IMG/VR virus record: IMGVR_UViG_3300034374_010659
Span: 1-44,492 of that record
Length of the DNA stretch: 44,492 nt
Direction: 5' to 3' (one strand)
From: a virus
The translations under genes and the position numbers were made by a program. The notes below the pieces were generated by a model that worked only from the letters and a program-made list of their open reading frames with translations, did not search any database and was not told where the DNA came from. Below, one piece after another: positions 21,862 to 27,213 of this stretch (position 1 is the stretch's first letter; each line of letters starts with the position of its first letter).

Positions 21862-22725
21862 TTATTTTAAATCTGCTACGCTTTTCTTTTTAGGAACAAA
21901 TCTTCCTATTAGATTGACAGGAGCCATAATAATAGTAGCGTTTCTATTGAAAGCTGCTGCTCTTAGTTCTGCTACAGATTTGTCTGTATAGTTAATCTTA
22001 TTTCTAAGATTGGCTTCTGCTTTGTATCCTTGCTCTGAGAATTTCAAGAGCGCGCTACCAGCGTAGATAAATCCTGATCCTAATAGTTCACCGCTTAAGG
22101 TAAGTGGTGTTGTAATTCCAATTGCTACTTTATCAGCAATGTTTAACAGTGTTGTTTTCATGTTATTATTGTTTTTAATTAGTATTGGGTGTTCTTCTTC
22201 GGCGTCCACTGTTTCCGTTTTTAAATGACCATACTTTTGTTCCATTTTTTCATATTGCGCTTCACAATAATCTTTGATGTATTGTCCAAACTGTTCTCTG
22301 GTTAAATGGAATCGAAGCATTGATTGCTCTCTGTGTTGTTCTAACTGACAACGTTCTAAGAGTGCCTGTTCAGGTTCTTGGTAAGGAACGTCAGGAAGAA
22401 TATCTTGAATTTTCCAATTAGAAAAGTCCATATCTTCTAATGCGTTTAACAAGTCTTCACTTGAAATGTAATGCGCTGAAGGCAGTGCTAACTGCTCACG
22501 CGTTTGAAGTATCTCTCCTGTTTCATAATCTTGCATTGCAGGATTGTAGATATCTTCTACTTCGAAGTATTCCACAAGCTCTACAGGTATCATACTATTT
22601 TCAAGTATGTTATCTCTCCACTCTGAAGGAGTGGTGCCACTGTCTTTAGCAAGGTGGAATTTATAATTCCCCTGCTCATCAACCATCATAAAATGGTTAT
22701 CGGTTTCTACAAGTTGTAGTTTCAT
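21862..22725 (-). CDS. Two-part hypothetical protein (287 aa), possible in-frame fusion
   Basis: The first part (about 1-180) is soluble and acidic. A short Asn linker (KNNNN) precedes an internal Met at about residue 189 (ATG 22161), after which a distinct glycine-rich, hydrophobic segment begins (MKTTLLNIADKVAIGITTPLTLSGELLGSGFIYAGSALLKF). The sequence before that ATG looks like this block's usual A/T-rich leader, so an independent start is possible. It is the first gene of the large leftward block, transcribed out of the control region at 22726-23189. No family is recognised. Confidence 0.55.
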   Translation of the reverse strand: MKLQLVETDNHFMMVDEQGNYKFHLAKDSGTTPSEWRDNILENSMIPVELVEYFEVEDIYNPAMQDYETGEILQTREQLALPSAHYISSEDLLNALEDMDFSNWKIQDILPDVPYQEPEQALLERCQLEQHREQSMLRFHLTREQFGQYIKDYCEAQYEKMEQKYGHLKTETVDAEEEHPILIKNNNNMKTTLLNIADKVAIGITTPLTLSGELLGSGFIYAGSALLKFSEQGYKAEANLRNKINYTDKSVAELRAAAFNRNATIIMAPVNLIGRFVPKKKSVADLK

Positions 22726-22801
22726 TTTTAAAAGTTTTAAAAATTTTGGATTTTTTAAAAATAAACATCCTAATATATTACTAACGTAACATACTAAGAT
22801 T

Positions 22802-22874
22802 GTAGTACCTATGACAGCAAACTACTATACTCAAGCGATAAGTACTGTTAATAGTACTAAAGTGAGTACTGTAG
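22802..22874. promoter_or_regulatory. Cluster of AGTACTGT-like half-sites
   Basis: TGTAGTACC (near 22802), AGTACTGTTA (22841), TAGTACTAA (near 22853) and GAGTACTGTAG (near 22865) are repeats of the same AGTACTGT element that also forms the palindromes at 23075-23132. The shared element suggests binding sites for one protein, possibly iterons or operators, ahead of the leftward block. Confidence 0.5.
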
Positions 22875-22880
22875 CCTTAC

Positions 22881-23066
22881 TACATAGTTTCTTATAAGTA
22901 ATTTATAAGAGCTCAAACCTGCAACTAACTGCAAAGCTCAGCCGATAGGGTCTGCTCGAAGTCCAAAGGCACGAACATCTCGATAGAGATAAAGTATATA
23001 TAACTCTAAACGCTTAAAATACGGCCTTAGCCCTTTATTGGCGCTGTCTACAGCGATTTTAAGGGG
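22881..23066. other. Non-coding control segment with structured elements
   Basis: No credible gene is seen here on either strand. Visible structure includes GAGCT/AGCTC arms near 22909-22939, and a nested hairpin near 23031-23066 in which CGCTGT/ACAGCG (23042-23055) sits within CCCTT/AAGGG. No exact leftward TAnnTTTG element was found, so the promoter for the leftward block is not located. A structured RNA or origin element is possible. Confidence 0.35.
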
Positions 23067-23074
23067 GTCTCTAC

Positions 23075-23132
23075 AGTACCAAAGCTCATTGGTACTCTAC
23101 AATTTACAGTACCAAAGCTTGTTGGTACTGTA
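23075..23132. promoter_or_regulatory. Two tandem palindromic operators or iterons
   Basis: AGTACCAA/TTGGTACT with a 6-base spacer occurs at 23075-23096. A longer copy, TACAGTACCAA/TTGGTACTGTA, occurs at 23105-23132 (11-bp arms). The two copies are 33 bases apart, about three helical turns, and share the inner AGCT. The second abuts the -33 element of the following promoter, a natural place for autoregulation by the winged-helix protein encoded downstream. Confidence 0.7.
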
Positions 23133-23134
23133 GA

Positions 23135-23166
23135 TTTGTCTATTCCATGTCTTTTTCCTACATTTG
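23135..23166 (+). promoter_or_regulatory. Bacteroidota promoter for the RepL-like gene
   Basis: TTTG (23135-23138), 20 bases of spacer and TACATTTG (23159-23166) fit the Bacteroidota consensus TTTG-N(about 19-21)-TAnnTTTG. The predicted start of transcription lies about 17 bases before the ATG at 23190. TAGATTTG at 23131-23138 is an alternative -7 element that would overlap the operator. Confidence 0.7.
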
Positions 23167-23189
23167 ATCCATCTCTAAATCATTGTTCC

Positions 23190-23585
23190 ATGTCTAAAAA
23201 GATCACTAAGAATGTTCGTCGTTATGTCGAACGACACCGTCGTCAGTACCAAACCAAAGACTTCATCTTTGATGCGTACAATCCTCCTAATACCATGTTT
23301 AAGGTGGCCAATGAGCTCCCCGTCGTGCTGTTACAGTTGCCTAACAATGTCATTAGACTATATCTGCTCCTGTTAACCAAGTTAAAGAGGAATCCAGATA
23401 TCGCAAAGGCATGTACTGTTCAGGTCGCTCCTATTGACGTGGTCTTTATGAGTCGTAACACCTTTTACAAATGCATCAATATACTCCATGATAAAGAGCT
23501 GGTCTTAAAGACAGACCAAGACTTTACTTACATCATTAATATTCAGTATGCCAATAAATTGTATAGTCCAAAGCCAGAGATTTAA
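23190..23585 (+). CDS. Winged-helix, RepL-like replication/regulatory protein
   Basis: I chose the ATG at 23190 (131 aa); the longer frame needs a TTG inside the promoter. After a basic N-terminus (SKKITKNVRRYVERHRRQYQTKDF), the core NVIRLYLLLLTKLKRN...PIDVVFMSRNTFYKCINILHDKELVLKTDQDFTYIINIQYANKLY (about 61-126) fits a winged helix. That core includes an MSRxTFYKxIxxLxxKxLV recognition helix and an YIINxxYxxKL tail, like RepL-type plasmid initiators. The palindromes upstream are its likely targets. It is either a replication initiator or an autoregulated switch protein. Confidence 0.6.
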   Translation: MSKKITKNVRRYVERHRRQYQTKDFIFDAYNPPNTMFKVANELPVVLLQLPNNVIRLYLLLLTKLKRNPDIAKACTVQVAPIDVVFMSRNTFYKCINILHDKELVLKTDQDFTYIINIQYANKLYSPKPEI

Positions 23586-23594
23586 AAATTCTCT

Positions 23595-23602
23595 TATATT
23601 TG
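23595..23602 (+). promoter_or_regulatory. Orphan -7 element TATATTTG
   Basis: This is an exact TAnnTTTG match ten bases past the RepL-like stop codon. It points into an 80-base segment that ends in a terminator (23663-23687). I see no -33 TTTG at the right distance, so strength is uncertain. Confidence 0.45.
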
Positions 23603-23622
23603 TACCATCGTATTGACATACA

Positions 23623-23676
23623 ATGCAACAATGGTTTTTTAGAGATATCGTTGTAAAACAAGAAGGAGAGCTATGA
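23623..23676 (+). CDS. Candidate 17-residue micro-ORF within a short transcript
   Basis: The frame MQQWFFRDIVVKQEGEL lies between the orphan -7 element at 23595 and the terminator at 23663-23687. The transcript would be roughly 80 bases, so it may instead be a small non-coding RNA. The micro-ORF could be chance; the promoter-terminator pairing is the stronger evidence. Confidence 0.25.
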   Translation: MQQWFFRDIVVKQEGEL

Positions 23677-23687
23677 CAGCTCTCCTT
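23663..23687. terminator. Bidirectional terminator between convergent genes
   Basis: AAGGAGAGCT and AGCTCTCCTT form a perfect 10-bp stem with a 5-base loop. Rightward it is followed by TTCTTTATT, leftward by TTCTTGTTTT. It overlaps the TAG stop of gene 23671-24192 and closes both the RepL-like and leftward transcripts. Confidence 0.75.
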
Positions 23688-24192
23688 TCTTTATTACTTG
23701 TGCATACGGAAGTACGATGCTCCTTGTTATCTCTTCTGAAGTTTTTACAAGATCACATTTCATGTAACGCTTCCAAGCACTGATCTTCTTACGTCCAGTT
23801 AAATACTTCTGCTTGTAGATGTTCCAATAAGGTGCTTCATCTACAGCACATAATTGGAAGTTCTCCGGAATGTTACTACCGTCAGTTGGTTTGAAATGTT
23901 TCAGTACAAATGGATTCTTCCAGTAGTTAGGTTCATTGTCAGTGGACCAGAACCATTGTCCTACATAATCGTCACCAAGCAACAGACGTATGGCAGCATA
24001 CTTAGGATCTGTTGCTATTTCTTTTCGATTGCGTATCCTCCATAACAGTACTGAGGAAATACTAACTGCTAATCGTGTAATATCTGAACGAAAATCAAAC
24101 CAGTTGTTGTCTGTTTCAGATGTTTGTACTTTAATGACAGCAGTTTTGTTTTGCTCATTGATACTCTCGATAAAATATCCATACTTTTTCAT
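23671..24192 (-). CDS. Hypothetical protein (173 aa)
   Basis: I prefer the ATG at 24192 (MKKYGYFIESINEQNKTAVIKVQTSETDNNWFDFRSDITRL). The frame extends to 24276, but that would overlap the upstream gene by 46 bases. It has a beta-rich N-terminus, a central helix (AVSISSVLLWRIRNR) and a Trp-rich segment (VGQWFWSTDNEPNYWKNPF). No family is recognised. It ends in TAG inside the terminator. Confidence 0.55.
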   Translation of the reverse strand: MKKYGYFIESINEQNKTAVIKVQTSETDNNWFDFRSDITRLAVSISSVLLWRIRNRKEIATDPKYAAIRLLLGDDYVGQWFWSTDNEPNYWKNPFVLKHFKPTDGSNIPENFQLCAVDEAPYWNIYKQKYLTGRKKISAWKRYMKCDLVKTSEEITRSIVLPYAQVIKKGELS

Positions 24193-24230
24193 TGTGTTTG
24201 TGCCTGTTTCCAGGACTTTATTAATTAATA

Positions 24231-24464
24231 TTAGTTTAAGATATGCCATTGATCTCGGCACTTGAATCGCAGCCATGCTGCGGTGCTACGTAGCTTATTA
24301 ATGCTACGTTGTAGCTCCTTACGAGGAACTATGTAGTTCTCATCCGCCAAAGCCATGAGACTGATCAACGAGTGATCTTCTCTTAGCCTTTGGACTTCGT
24401 TGCTGAGATGGATAGCTCTATCCATTCCAGCTAAATGTTTACTTGTAATAAAGGTCATTTCCAT
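24231..24464 (-). CDS. Small helical protein (77 aa) with chained hairpins
   Basis: This 77-residue, mostly helical protein (GMDRAIHLSNEVQRLREDHSLISLMALADENYIVPRKELQRSINKLRSTAAWLRFKCRD) could be a small DNA-binding or adaptor protein, but no motif is decisive. Its coding sequence is nearly continuous inverted repeat: CGCAGC/GCTGCG near 24269-24283, GCTACGTAGC and GCTAC/GTAGC near 24285-24314, GAACTA/TAGTTC near 24326-24339, and ATGGATA/TATCCAT at 24408-24425. Confidence 0.5.
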   Translation of the reverse strand: MEMTFITSKHLAGMDRAIHLSNEVQRLREDHSLISLMALADENYIVPRKELQRSINKLRSTAAWLRFKCRDQWHILN

Positions 24465-24717
24465 TCCATTTATGTTTTGGTGCTTCTCCTACTATATCTA
24501 ACCATCTCTTGTCTTTAATAAAAGACGGCCAGTATTCTTCTATATGCATCATAGCATATTGTTCGACTTTATCATATGTGGTGTTCCACATAGGTGTTTG
24601 ATAGTTGAACTTGTCATTAGTATCATTGACATATGATGTCAATAGTTTTACTGTGTGTAAAGGGCATTTACTGCCCTTTTGTTTCCAATTCTTTTTGAAA
24701 AAATCATTTGTTTTCAT
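24439..24717 (-). CDS. Small hypothetical protein (92 aa)
   Basis: This 92-residue protein (MKTNDFFKKNWKQKGSKCPLHTVKLLTSYVNDTNDKFNYQTPMWNTTYDKVEQYAMMHIEEYWPSFIKDKRW...) has no recognised motif. Perfect hairpins occur at 24659-24679 (AAAGGGCA/TGCCCTTT), 24625-24643 (ATTGACAT/ATGTCAAT) and 24575-24592 (TATGTGG/CCACATA), so most of the gene is foldable. The start uses the AATTATG context. Confidence 0.5.
   Translation of the reverse strand: MKTNDFFKKNWKQKGSKCPLHTVKLLTSYVNDTNDKFNYQTPMWNTTYDKVEQYAMMHIEEYWPSFIKDKRWLDIVGEAPKHKWNGNDLYYK
24625..24643. repeat. Intragenic perfect hairpin, 8-bp arms
   Basis: ATTGACAT pairs with ATGTCAAT around a 3-base loop, in codons for LTSYVND of gene 24439-24717. 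Confidence 0.55.
24659..24679. repeat. Intragenic perfect hairpin, 8-bp arms
   Basis: AAAGGGCA pairs with TGCCCTTT around a 5-base loop, in codons for KGSKCPL of gene 24439-24717. Rightward it is followed by TGTTT. Confidence 0.55.
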
Positions 24718-24731
24718 AATTGTTTATGTTT

Positions 24732-24899
24732 TTATTGGTTATGTAATTTGCGCATATCGCGCTTAAACTGTAATTCGTCAAAAGCTTTCTTAAAGCTTTT
24801 AGACTCCTCAATAGCTAACTCTTTAGCAAGAGTGGCTTTCAATCGAAATATCTTCTCTTCTAAAGAGAGATATTTGATTCTTTTACGTTTGTTTTTCAT
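24732..24899 (-). CDS. 55-residue basic helical protein
   Basis: The frame MKNKRKRIKYLSLEEKIFRLKATLAKELAIEESKSFKKAFDELQFKRDMRKLHNQ is complete, with its ATG at 24899 in the usual start context and TAA at 24732. It is highly basic and probably one helical hairpin, a composition typical of small nucleic-acid-binding phage proteins. Two strong inverted repeats (24780-24800 and 24846-24875) cover about 50 of its 168 bases. Confidence 0.55.
   Translation of the reverse strand: MKNKRKRIKYLSLEEKIFRLKATLAKELAIEESKSFKKAFDELQFKRDMRKLHNQ
24780..24800. repeat. Intragenic perfect hairpin, 9-bp arms, 3-base loop
   Basis: AAAAGCTTT pairs with AAAGCTTTT around CTT, in codons for SKSFKKAF of gene 24732-24899. 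Confidence 0.6.
24846..24875. repeat. Intragenic 13-bp hairpin with one bulge
   Basis: AAATATCT plus CTCTT pairs with AAGAG plus AGATATTT, with one bulged T and a 3-base loop, in codons for KYLSLEEKIF of gene 24732-24899. Confidence 0.6.
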
Positions 24900-24924
24900 A
24901 ATAGATTTGATTTAAGATTAATAT

Positions 24925-25290
24925 TTATTCTCCCATTGCTACTTCGGTGCTGAATTTAACAGCAGAAGCTACTAATGCACCCATACCGGCCCACATAGAG
25001 CCAGTTAAAAGACCTGCAAATACTTTATGCCAGAAGGGAGCAGCCACCTTCTCAGCAAGGAATAACGCTTGTGTTCCAGAGCTATTAACTCCTACCATAG
25101 TCATCTTTGTGACTGTCAGTTTAGATATTGCAGACACTATAAATGGACTTGCAATCGCCGCTGTTAATACGGCCCCTGCTATCATTCTTTCATTGTCGGA
25201 TAAGCTATTCCACCATAGCTTAGCCTGTTTAACAGAGCGTAATTGTGTAAGCTCCTTAATTCTTGTGATGATTTGGTCTTGTGTTTTCAT
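24925..25290 (-). CDS. Small membrane protein (121 aa)
   Basis: A soluble helical N-terminus (residues 1-32) precedes hydrophobic segments at about 33-52 (MIAGAVLTAAIASPFIVSAI) and about 88-110 (HKVFAGLLTGSMWAGMGALVASAV), giving a two-pass membrane protein. It is the first leftward gene after the divergent control region at 25291-25491. The N-terminal region contains an 8-bp perfect hairpin (TAAGCTAT/ATAGCTTA, 25201-25222). Function unknown; a role in the membrane phase of infection is possible. Confidence 0.6.
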   Translation of the reverse strand: MKTQDQIITRIKELTQLRSVKQAKLWWNSLSDNERMIAGAVLTAAIASPFIVSAISKLTVTKMTMVGVNSSGTQALFLAEKVAAPFWHKVFAGLLTGSMWAGMGALVASAVKFSTEVAMGE

Positions 25291-25312
25291 CGTTAAAAGT
25301 GTTAATGATTAA

Positions 25313-25320
25313 TAAATTTG
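25313..25320 (+). promoter_or_regulatory. -7 element TAAATTTG in the divergent region
   Basis: Exact TAnnTTTG match pointing rightward. It is followed within about 10 bases by a terminator-like hairpin (25331-25357), so productive transcription would need read-through. Confidence 0.4.
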
Positions 25321-25330
25321 TTTGTTTTTC

Positions 25331-25357
25331 AAAAGACTCTCTTTTCGTCTTTTTTTT
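25331..25357 (+). terminator. Terminator-like hairpin directly after a -7 element
   Basis: AAAAGAC pairs with GTCTTTT around a 9-base loop and is followed by four more T. It may insulate the rightward block or attenuate the transcript starting near 25327. Confidence 0.5.
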
Positions 25358-25361
25358 GTTC

Positions 25362-25462
25362 TACCCCCCTGCCCCCAAAAAATCATTTCGGGTGGGGGAT
25401 TTTTACTATTTGCTCCCCCTCCCCGTACTCGAAAACAGAACTGATGTGTAGGGGGGATGTCG
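25362..25462. other. C-run and G-run rich non-coding segment
   Basis: Runs of four to six C (near 25363, 25371, 25424, 25431) and of three to six G (near 25389, 25393, 25451) occur within 100 bases, on both sides of short A/T stretches. In so AT-rich a genome this is striking. C5 and G5 runs can pair into a stem, and both strands could form four-stranded G structures. It may be an origin, packaging or transcription-pausing element. No gene is seen here. Confidence 0.5.
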
Positions 25463-25478
25463 GAGAGTTATTTTTTTT

Positions 25479-25486
25479 ATAAATTT
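25479..25486 (+). promoter_or_regulatory. -7 element TAAATTTG just before gene 25492-25656
   Basis: Exact TAnnTTTG match ending five bases before the ATG at 25492. Transcription would begin at about the start codon, implying a leaderless mRNA or a slightly different start. Confidence 0.5.
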
Positions 25487-25491
25487 GAAGT

Positions 25492-25656
25492 ATGGCAATT
25501 TATGTACAGCACGATAATAACAAAGACAACCCTTGTGGGTATATTGTATGGGCGGATGACTTAATGGAGTTTGAAGCGTTTCAGGCAGCGTATGAACGTT
25601 TTCAGTATGCTATTGGCGATGTGCTTATAGAGCTTGAAATTAAGCTGGAGGAGTGA
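25492..25656 (+). CDS. 54-residue acidic protein, possibly leaderless
   Basis: The frame MAIYVQHDNNKDNPCGYIVWADDLMEFEAFQAAYERFQYAIGDVLIELEIKLEE is complete and acidic, with a C-terminal helix. It lies directly behind an exact -7 element and before a strong terminator (25728-25756), so it forms its own small transcription unit at the head of the rightward block. It is not similar to anything I recognise; a small regulator or host-interaction protein is plausible. Confidence 0.5.
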   Translation: MAIYVQHDNNKDNPCGYIVWADDLMEFEAFQAAYERFQYAIGDVLIELEIKLEE

Positions 25657-25727
25657 GTTATTATTTTTTTAGTAACTTAGGTGTGTTTCAAACAATACAT
25701 TTTGTATTTAAGATTAATATTCTTTTG

Positions 25728-25756
25728 CAGGGGTCAACATGACTCCTGTTTTTTTT
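25728..25756 (+). terminator. Rho-independent terminator
   Basis: CAGGGGTCA pairs with TGACTCCTG (one G-T) around ACA and runs into eight T. It separates the 54-residue gene from the late block. Confidence 0.85.
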
Positions 25757-25758
25757 AG

Positions 25759-25766
25759 TAGTTTTG
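25759..25766 (+). promoter_or_regulatory. -7 element TAGTTTTG before the late block
   Basis: Exact TAnnTTTG match right after the terminator's T tract, 23 bases before the ATG at 25789. It probably starts the late transcript. No good -33 element is seen. Confidence 0.5.
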
Positions 25767-25788
25767 TATAGAACAAAAAATCAGGATT

Positions 25789-26202
25789 ATGGCAAAATCA
25801 AAAAAATCGGCTACGCCGAACAATTTAGTGTATAACGCTGAAACAGAGCAGTACGAAATATTGCCTGGAGAAAAAGATGCACCACCGTTAGAAATGACTG
25901 AAGAATTGGAAGAAGAGCTTTTGGAGGGGGAAAGGGAAAAGGAAGAAAAGAAAAGAGAAACTCGCAAGTCTACAGAGCATTATTCAAACGGAAAGCAAGA
26001 ATGGAAATTATTGACTAAGACGTGGAATGAGGTCTTAGGTTGGGAACACACCACAACAGTGATGCAGCTACCTACAGGGGTGCTGTTCTGTGTAAAAGAA
26101 GCAATCGGTCAAAAAGCAGATTCAACTACGACGTTTGTACCGGGATTGATCTTATCAGAGATTAACGGAAAAATTCACATAGCAAAAGGAGGAGAACTTT
26201 AA
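25789..26202 (+). CDS. Acidic small protein at the head of the late block (137 aa)
   Basis: A basic N-terminus (KSKKSATPNN) leads to a strongly charged middle (EMTEELEEELLEGEREKEEKKRETRKSTEH) and a beta-rich C-terminal half (WKLLTKTWNEVLGWEHTTTVMQLPTGVLFCVKEAIGQ...STTFVPGLILSEINGKIHIAKG). The gene is two bases from the next one and four genes ahead of terminase. It is not recognised. Position suggests a packaging or virion-assembly accessory protein. Confidence 0.6.
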   Translation: MAKSKKSATPNNLVYNAETEQYEILPGEKDAPPLEMTEELEEELLEGEREKEEKKRETRKSTEHYSNGKQEWKLLTKTWNEVLGWEHTTTVMQLPTGVLFCVKEAIGQKADSTTTFVPGLILSEINGKIHIAKGGEL

Positions 26203-26204
26203 TC

Positions 26205-26621
26205 ATGGCAAAAGAACCTAAATTTTTAGATACGATTAAGCTGGTCGTGTATTCAGACTTAATCAGCAAGATGACCGAAGATGCAGATCGTGCACGTTGG
26301 CAAGTACAAGCAGCTTACTATTACAAGCTTATGGATAAAACCCGTCAGGATGATTTACTCAAAGAGATTGAAGCAAAATCCGGAAAGTACCGGGAAAAGC
26401 TTCAGGGATTGTTAGACGAACTTTCCGAACGGATGACTTTAGATGTAGGACGCGATGTGAATTTTTCAAGACACAAGCAGTATTTTGAAGATAAGTTGAT
26501 TAAGGAAAATCCAGTACTGCAACTTAATGAATCAGAAATGAAACAGCGTTCTATTGAGATGCAGCAGAAAGAAGATGAAAAGCCGAAGAAAGGAAAGACC
26601 GTAAAATTGAAAAACAAGTAA
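26205..26621 (+). CDS. Helical hypothetical protein (138 aa)
   Basis: This protein is mostly charged helix (DADRARWQVQAAYYYKLMDKTRQDDLLKEIEAKSGKYREKLQGLLDELSERMTLD) with a very basic tail (KKGKTVKLKNK). It lies between two small genes upstream of terminase, a place where small terminase subunits often occur, but no helix-turn-helix pattern is clear enough to call one. Confidence 0.55.
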   Translation: MAKEPKFLDTIKLVVYSDLISKMTEDADRARWQVQAAYYYKLMDKTRQDDLLKEIEAKSGKYREKLQGLLDELSERMTLDVGRDVNFSRHKQYFEDKLIKENPVLQLNESEMKQRSIEMQQKEDEKPKKGKTVKLKNK

Positions 26622-26622
26622 T

Positions 26623-27177
26623 ATGTATTTGGTGGAACTTGATCCGGGTACAGGCCTTGCGAAAATTGATGGCACTTATGACGGGGTGCGTGCTATCAAA
26701 GAATTTCGTGAGGTGATTAACGATCCTGAGTTAGGTGTTGAGTGTTTTACTGCAATTGCATTAGCTGCGGATTACTTGACACCTATTGGGCGTTATTCAG
26801 AAAAGGACAGACCGTACAAAGCTATGGAAAGCGTTGTTGGCGATCGCAGAGCGTTTGTGTGGGATCAAGAAAAAATACAAGCTTGTTTGATTAAGTATGA
26901 AGCATTGCAATTCGATGCCCGGTTGGAAAAAAAACGGACACTGGATTTCATGCTGCTTAATAAATTAGAAGAAATAAAATCAGAAGTAGAAGATGATAAC
27001 AAGGTGAAGTTGTTCAAACAGTTATCTACCATTGAGGGGTTGATTGATAAGTTCAATAACGATACAGCTGGGGTTGATATTCTTGATGGTAGTCCGGTAC
27101 GTAATGGATATACCTTGCGTAGGTTAGAACAAAAGATACTTGATAAAAATTCGTTCTACAATAAGAGATTATCTTGA
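26623..27177 (+). CDS. Hypothetical protein upstream of terminase (184 aa)
   Basis: This 184-residue protein has the segments PELGVECFTAIALAADYLTPIGRYSEKDRPYKAMESVVGDRRAFVWDQEKIQACLIKYEALQFDARLEKK and a helical C-terminal half ending FNNDTAGVDILDGSPVRNGYTLRRLEQKI. Similar proteins with an AxxYLxPxxxY-x-xRxxxA start are found just before large terminases in phages of Bacteroidota, but no activity is known to me. It ends just before a strong terminator (27214-27247). Confidence 0.55.
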   Translation: MYLVELDPGTGLAKIDGTYDGVRAIKEFREVINDPELGVECFTAIALAADYLTPIGRYSEKDRPYKAMESVVGDRRAFVWDQEKIQACLIKYEALQFDARLEKKRTLDFMLLNKLEEIKSEVEDDNKVKLFKQLSTIEGLIDKFNNDTAGVDILDGSPVRNGYTLRRLEQKILDKNSFYNKRLS

Positions 27178-27213
27178 ACATGTTTTTCTCTGATTTTTAC
27201 TTGTTCAAAATTG

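Noticed and set aside
22881-23066. tRNA or known riboswitch in the control region
   Set aside because: The arms seen do not make a cloverleaf and no TTCGA-type T loop is present. I can only call it structured non-coding sequence.
23136-23189. N-terminal extension of the RepL-like gene from a TTG
   Set aside because: It would begin inside the -33 element and read through the -7 element. The ATG at 23190 follows the promoter at a normal distance.
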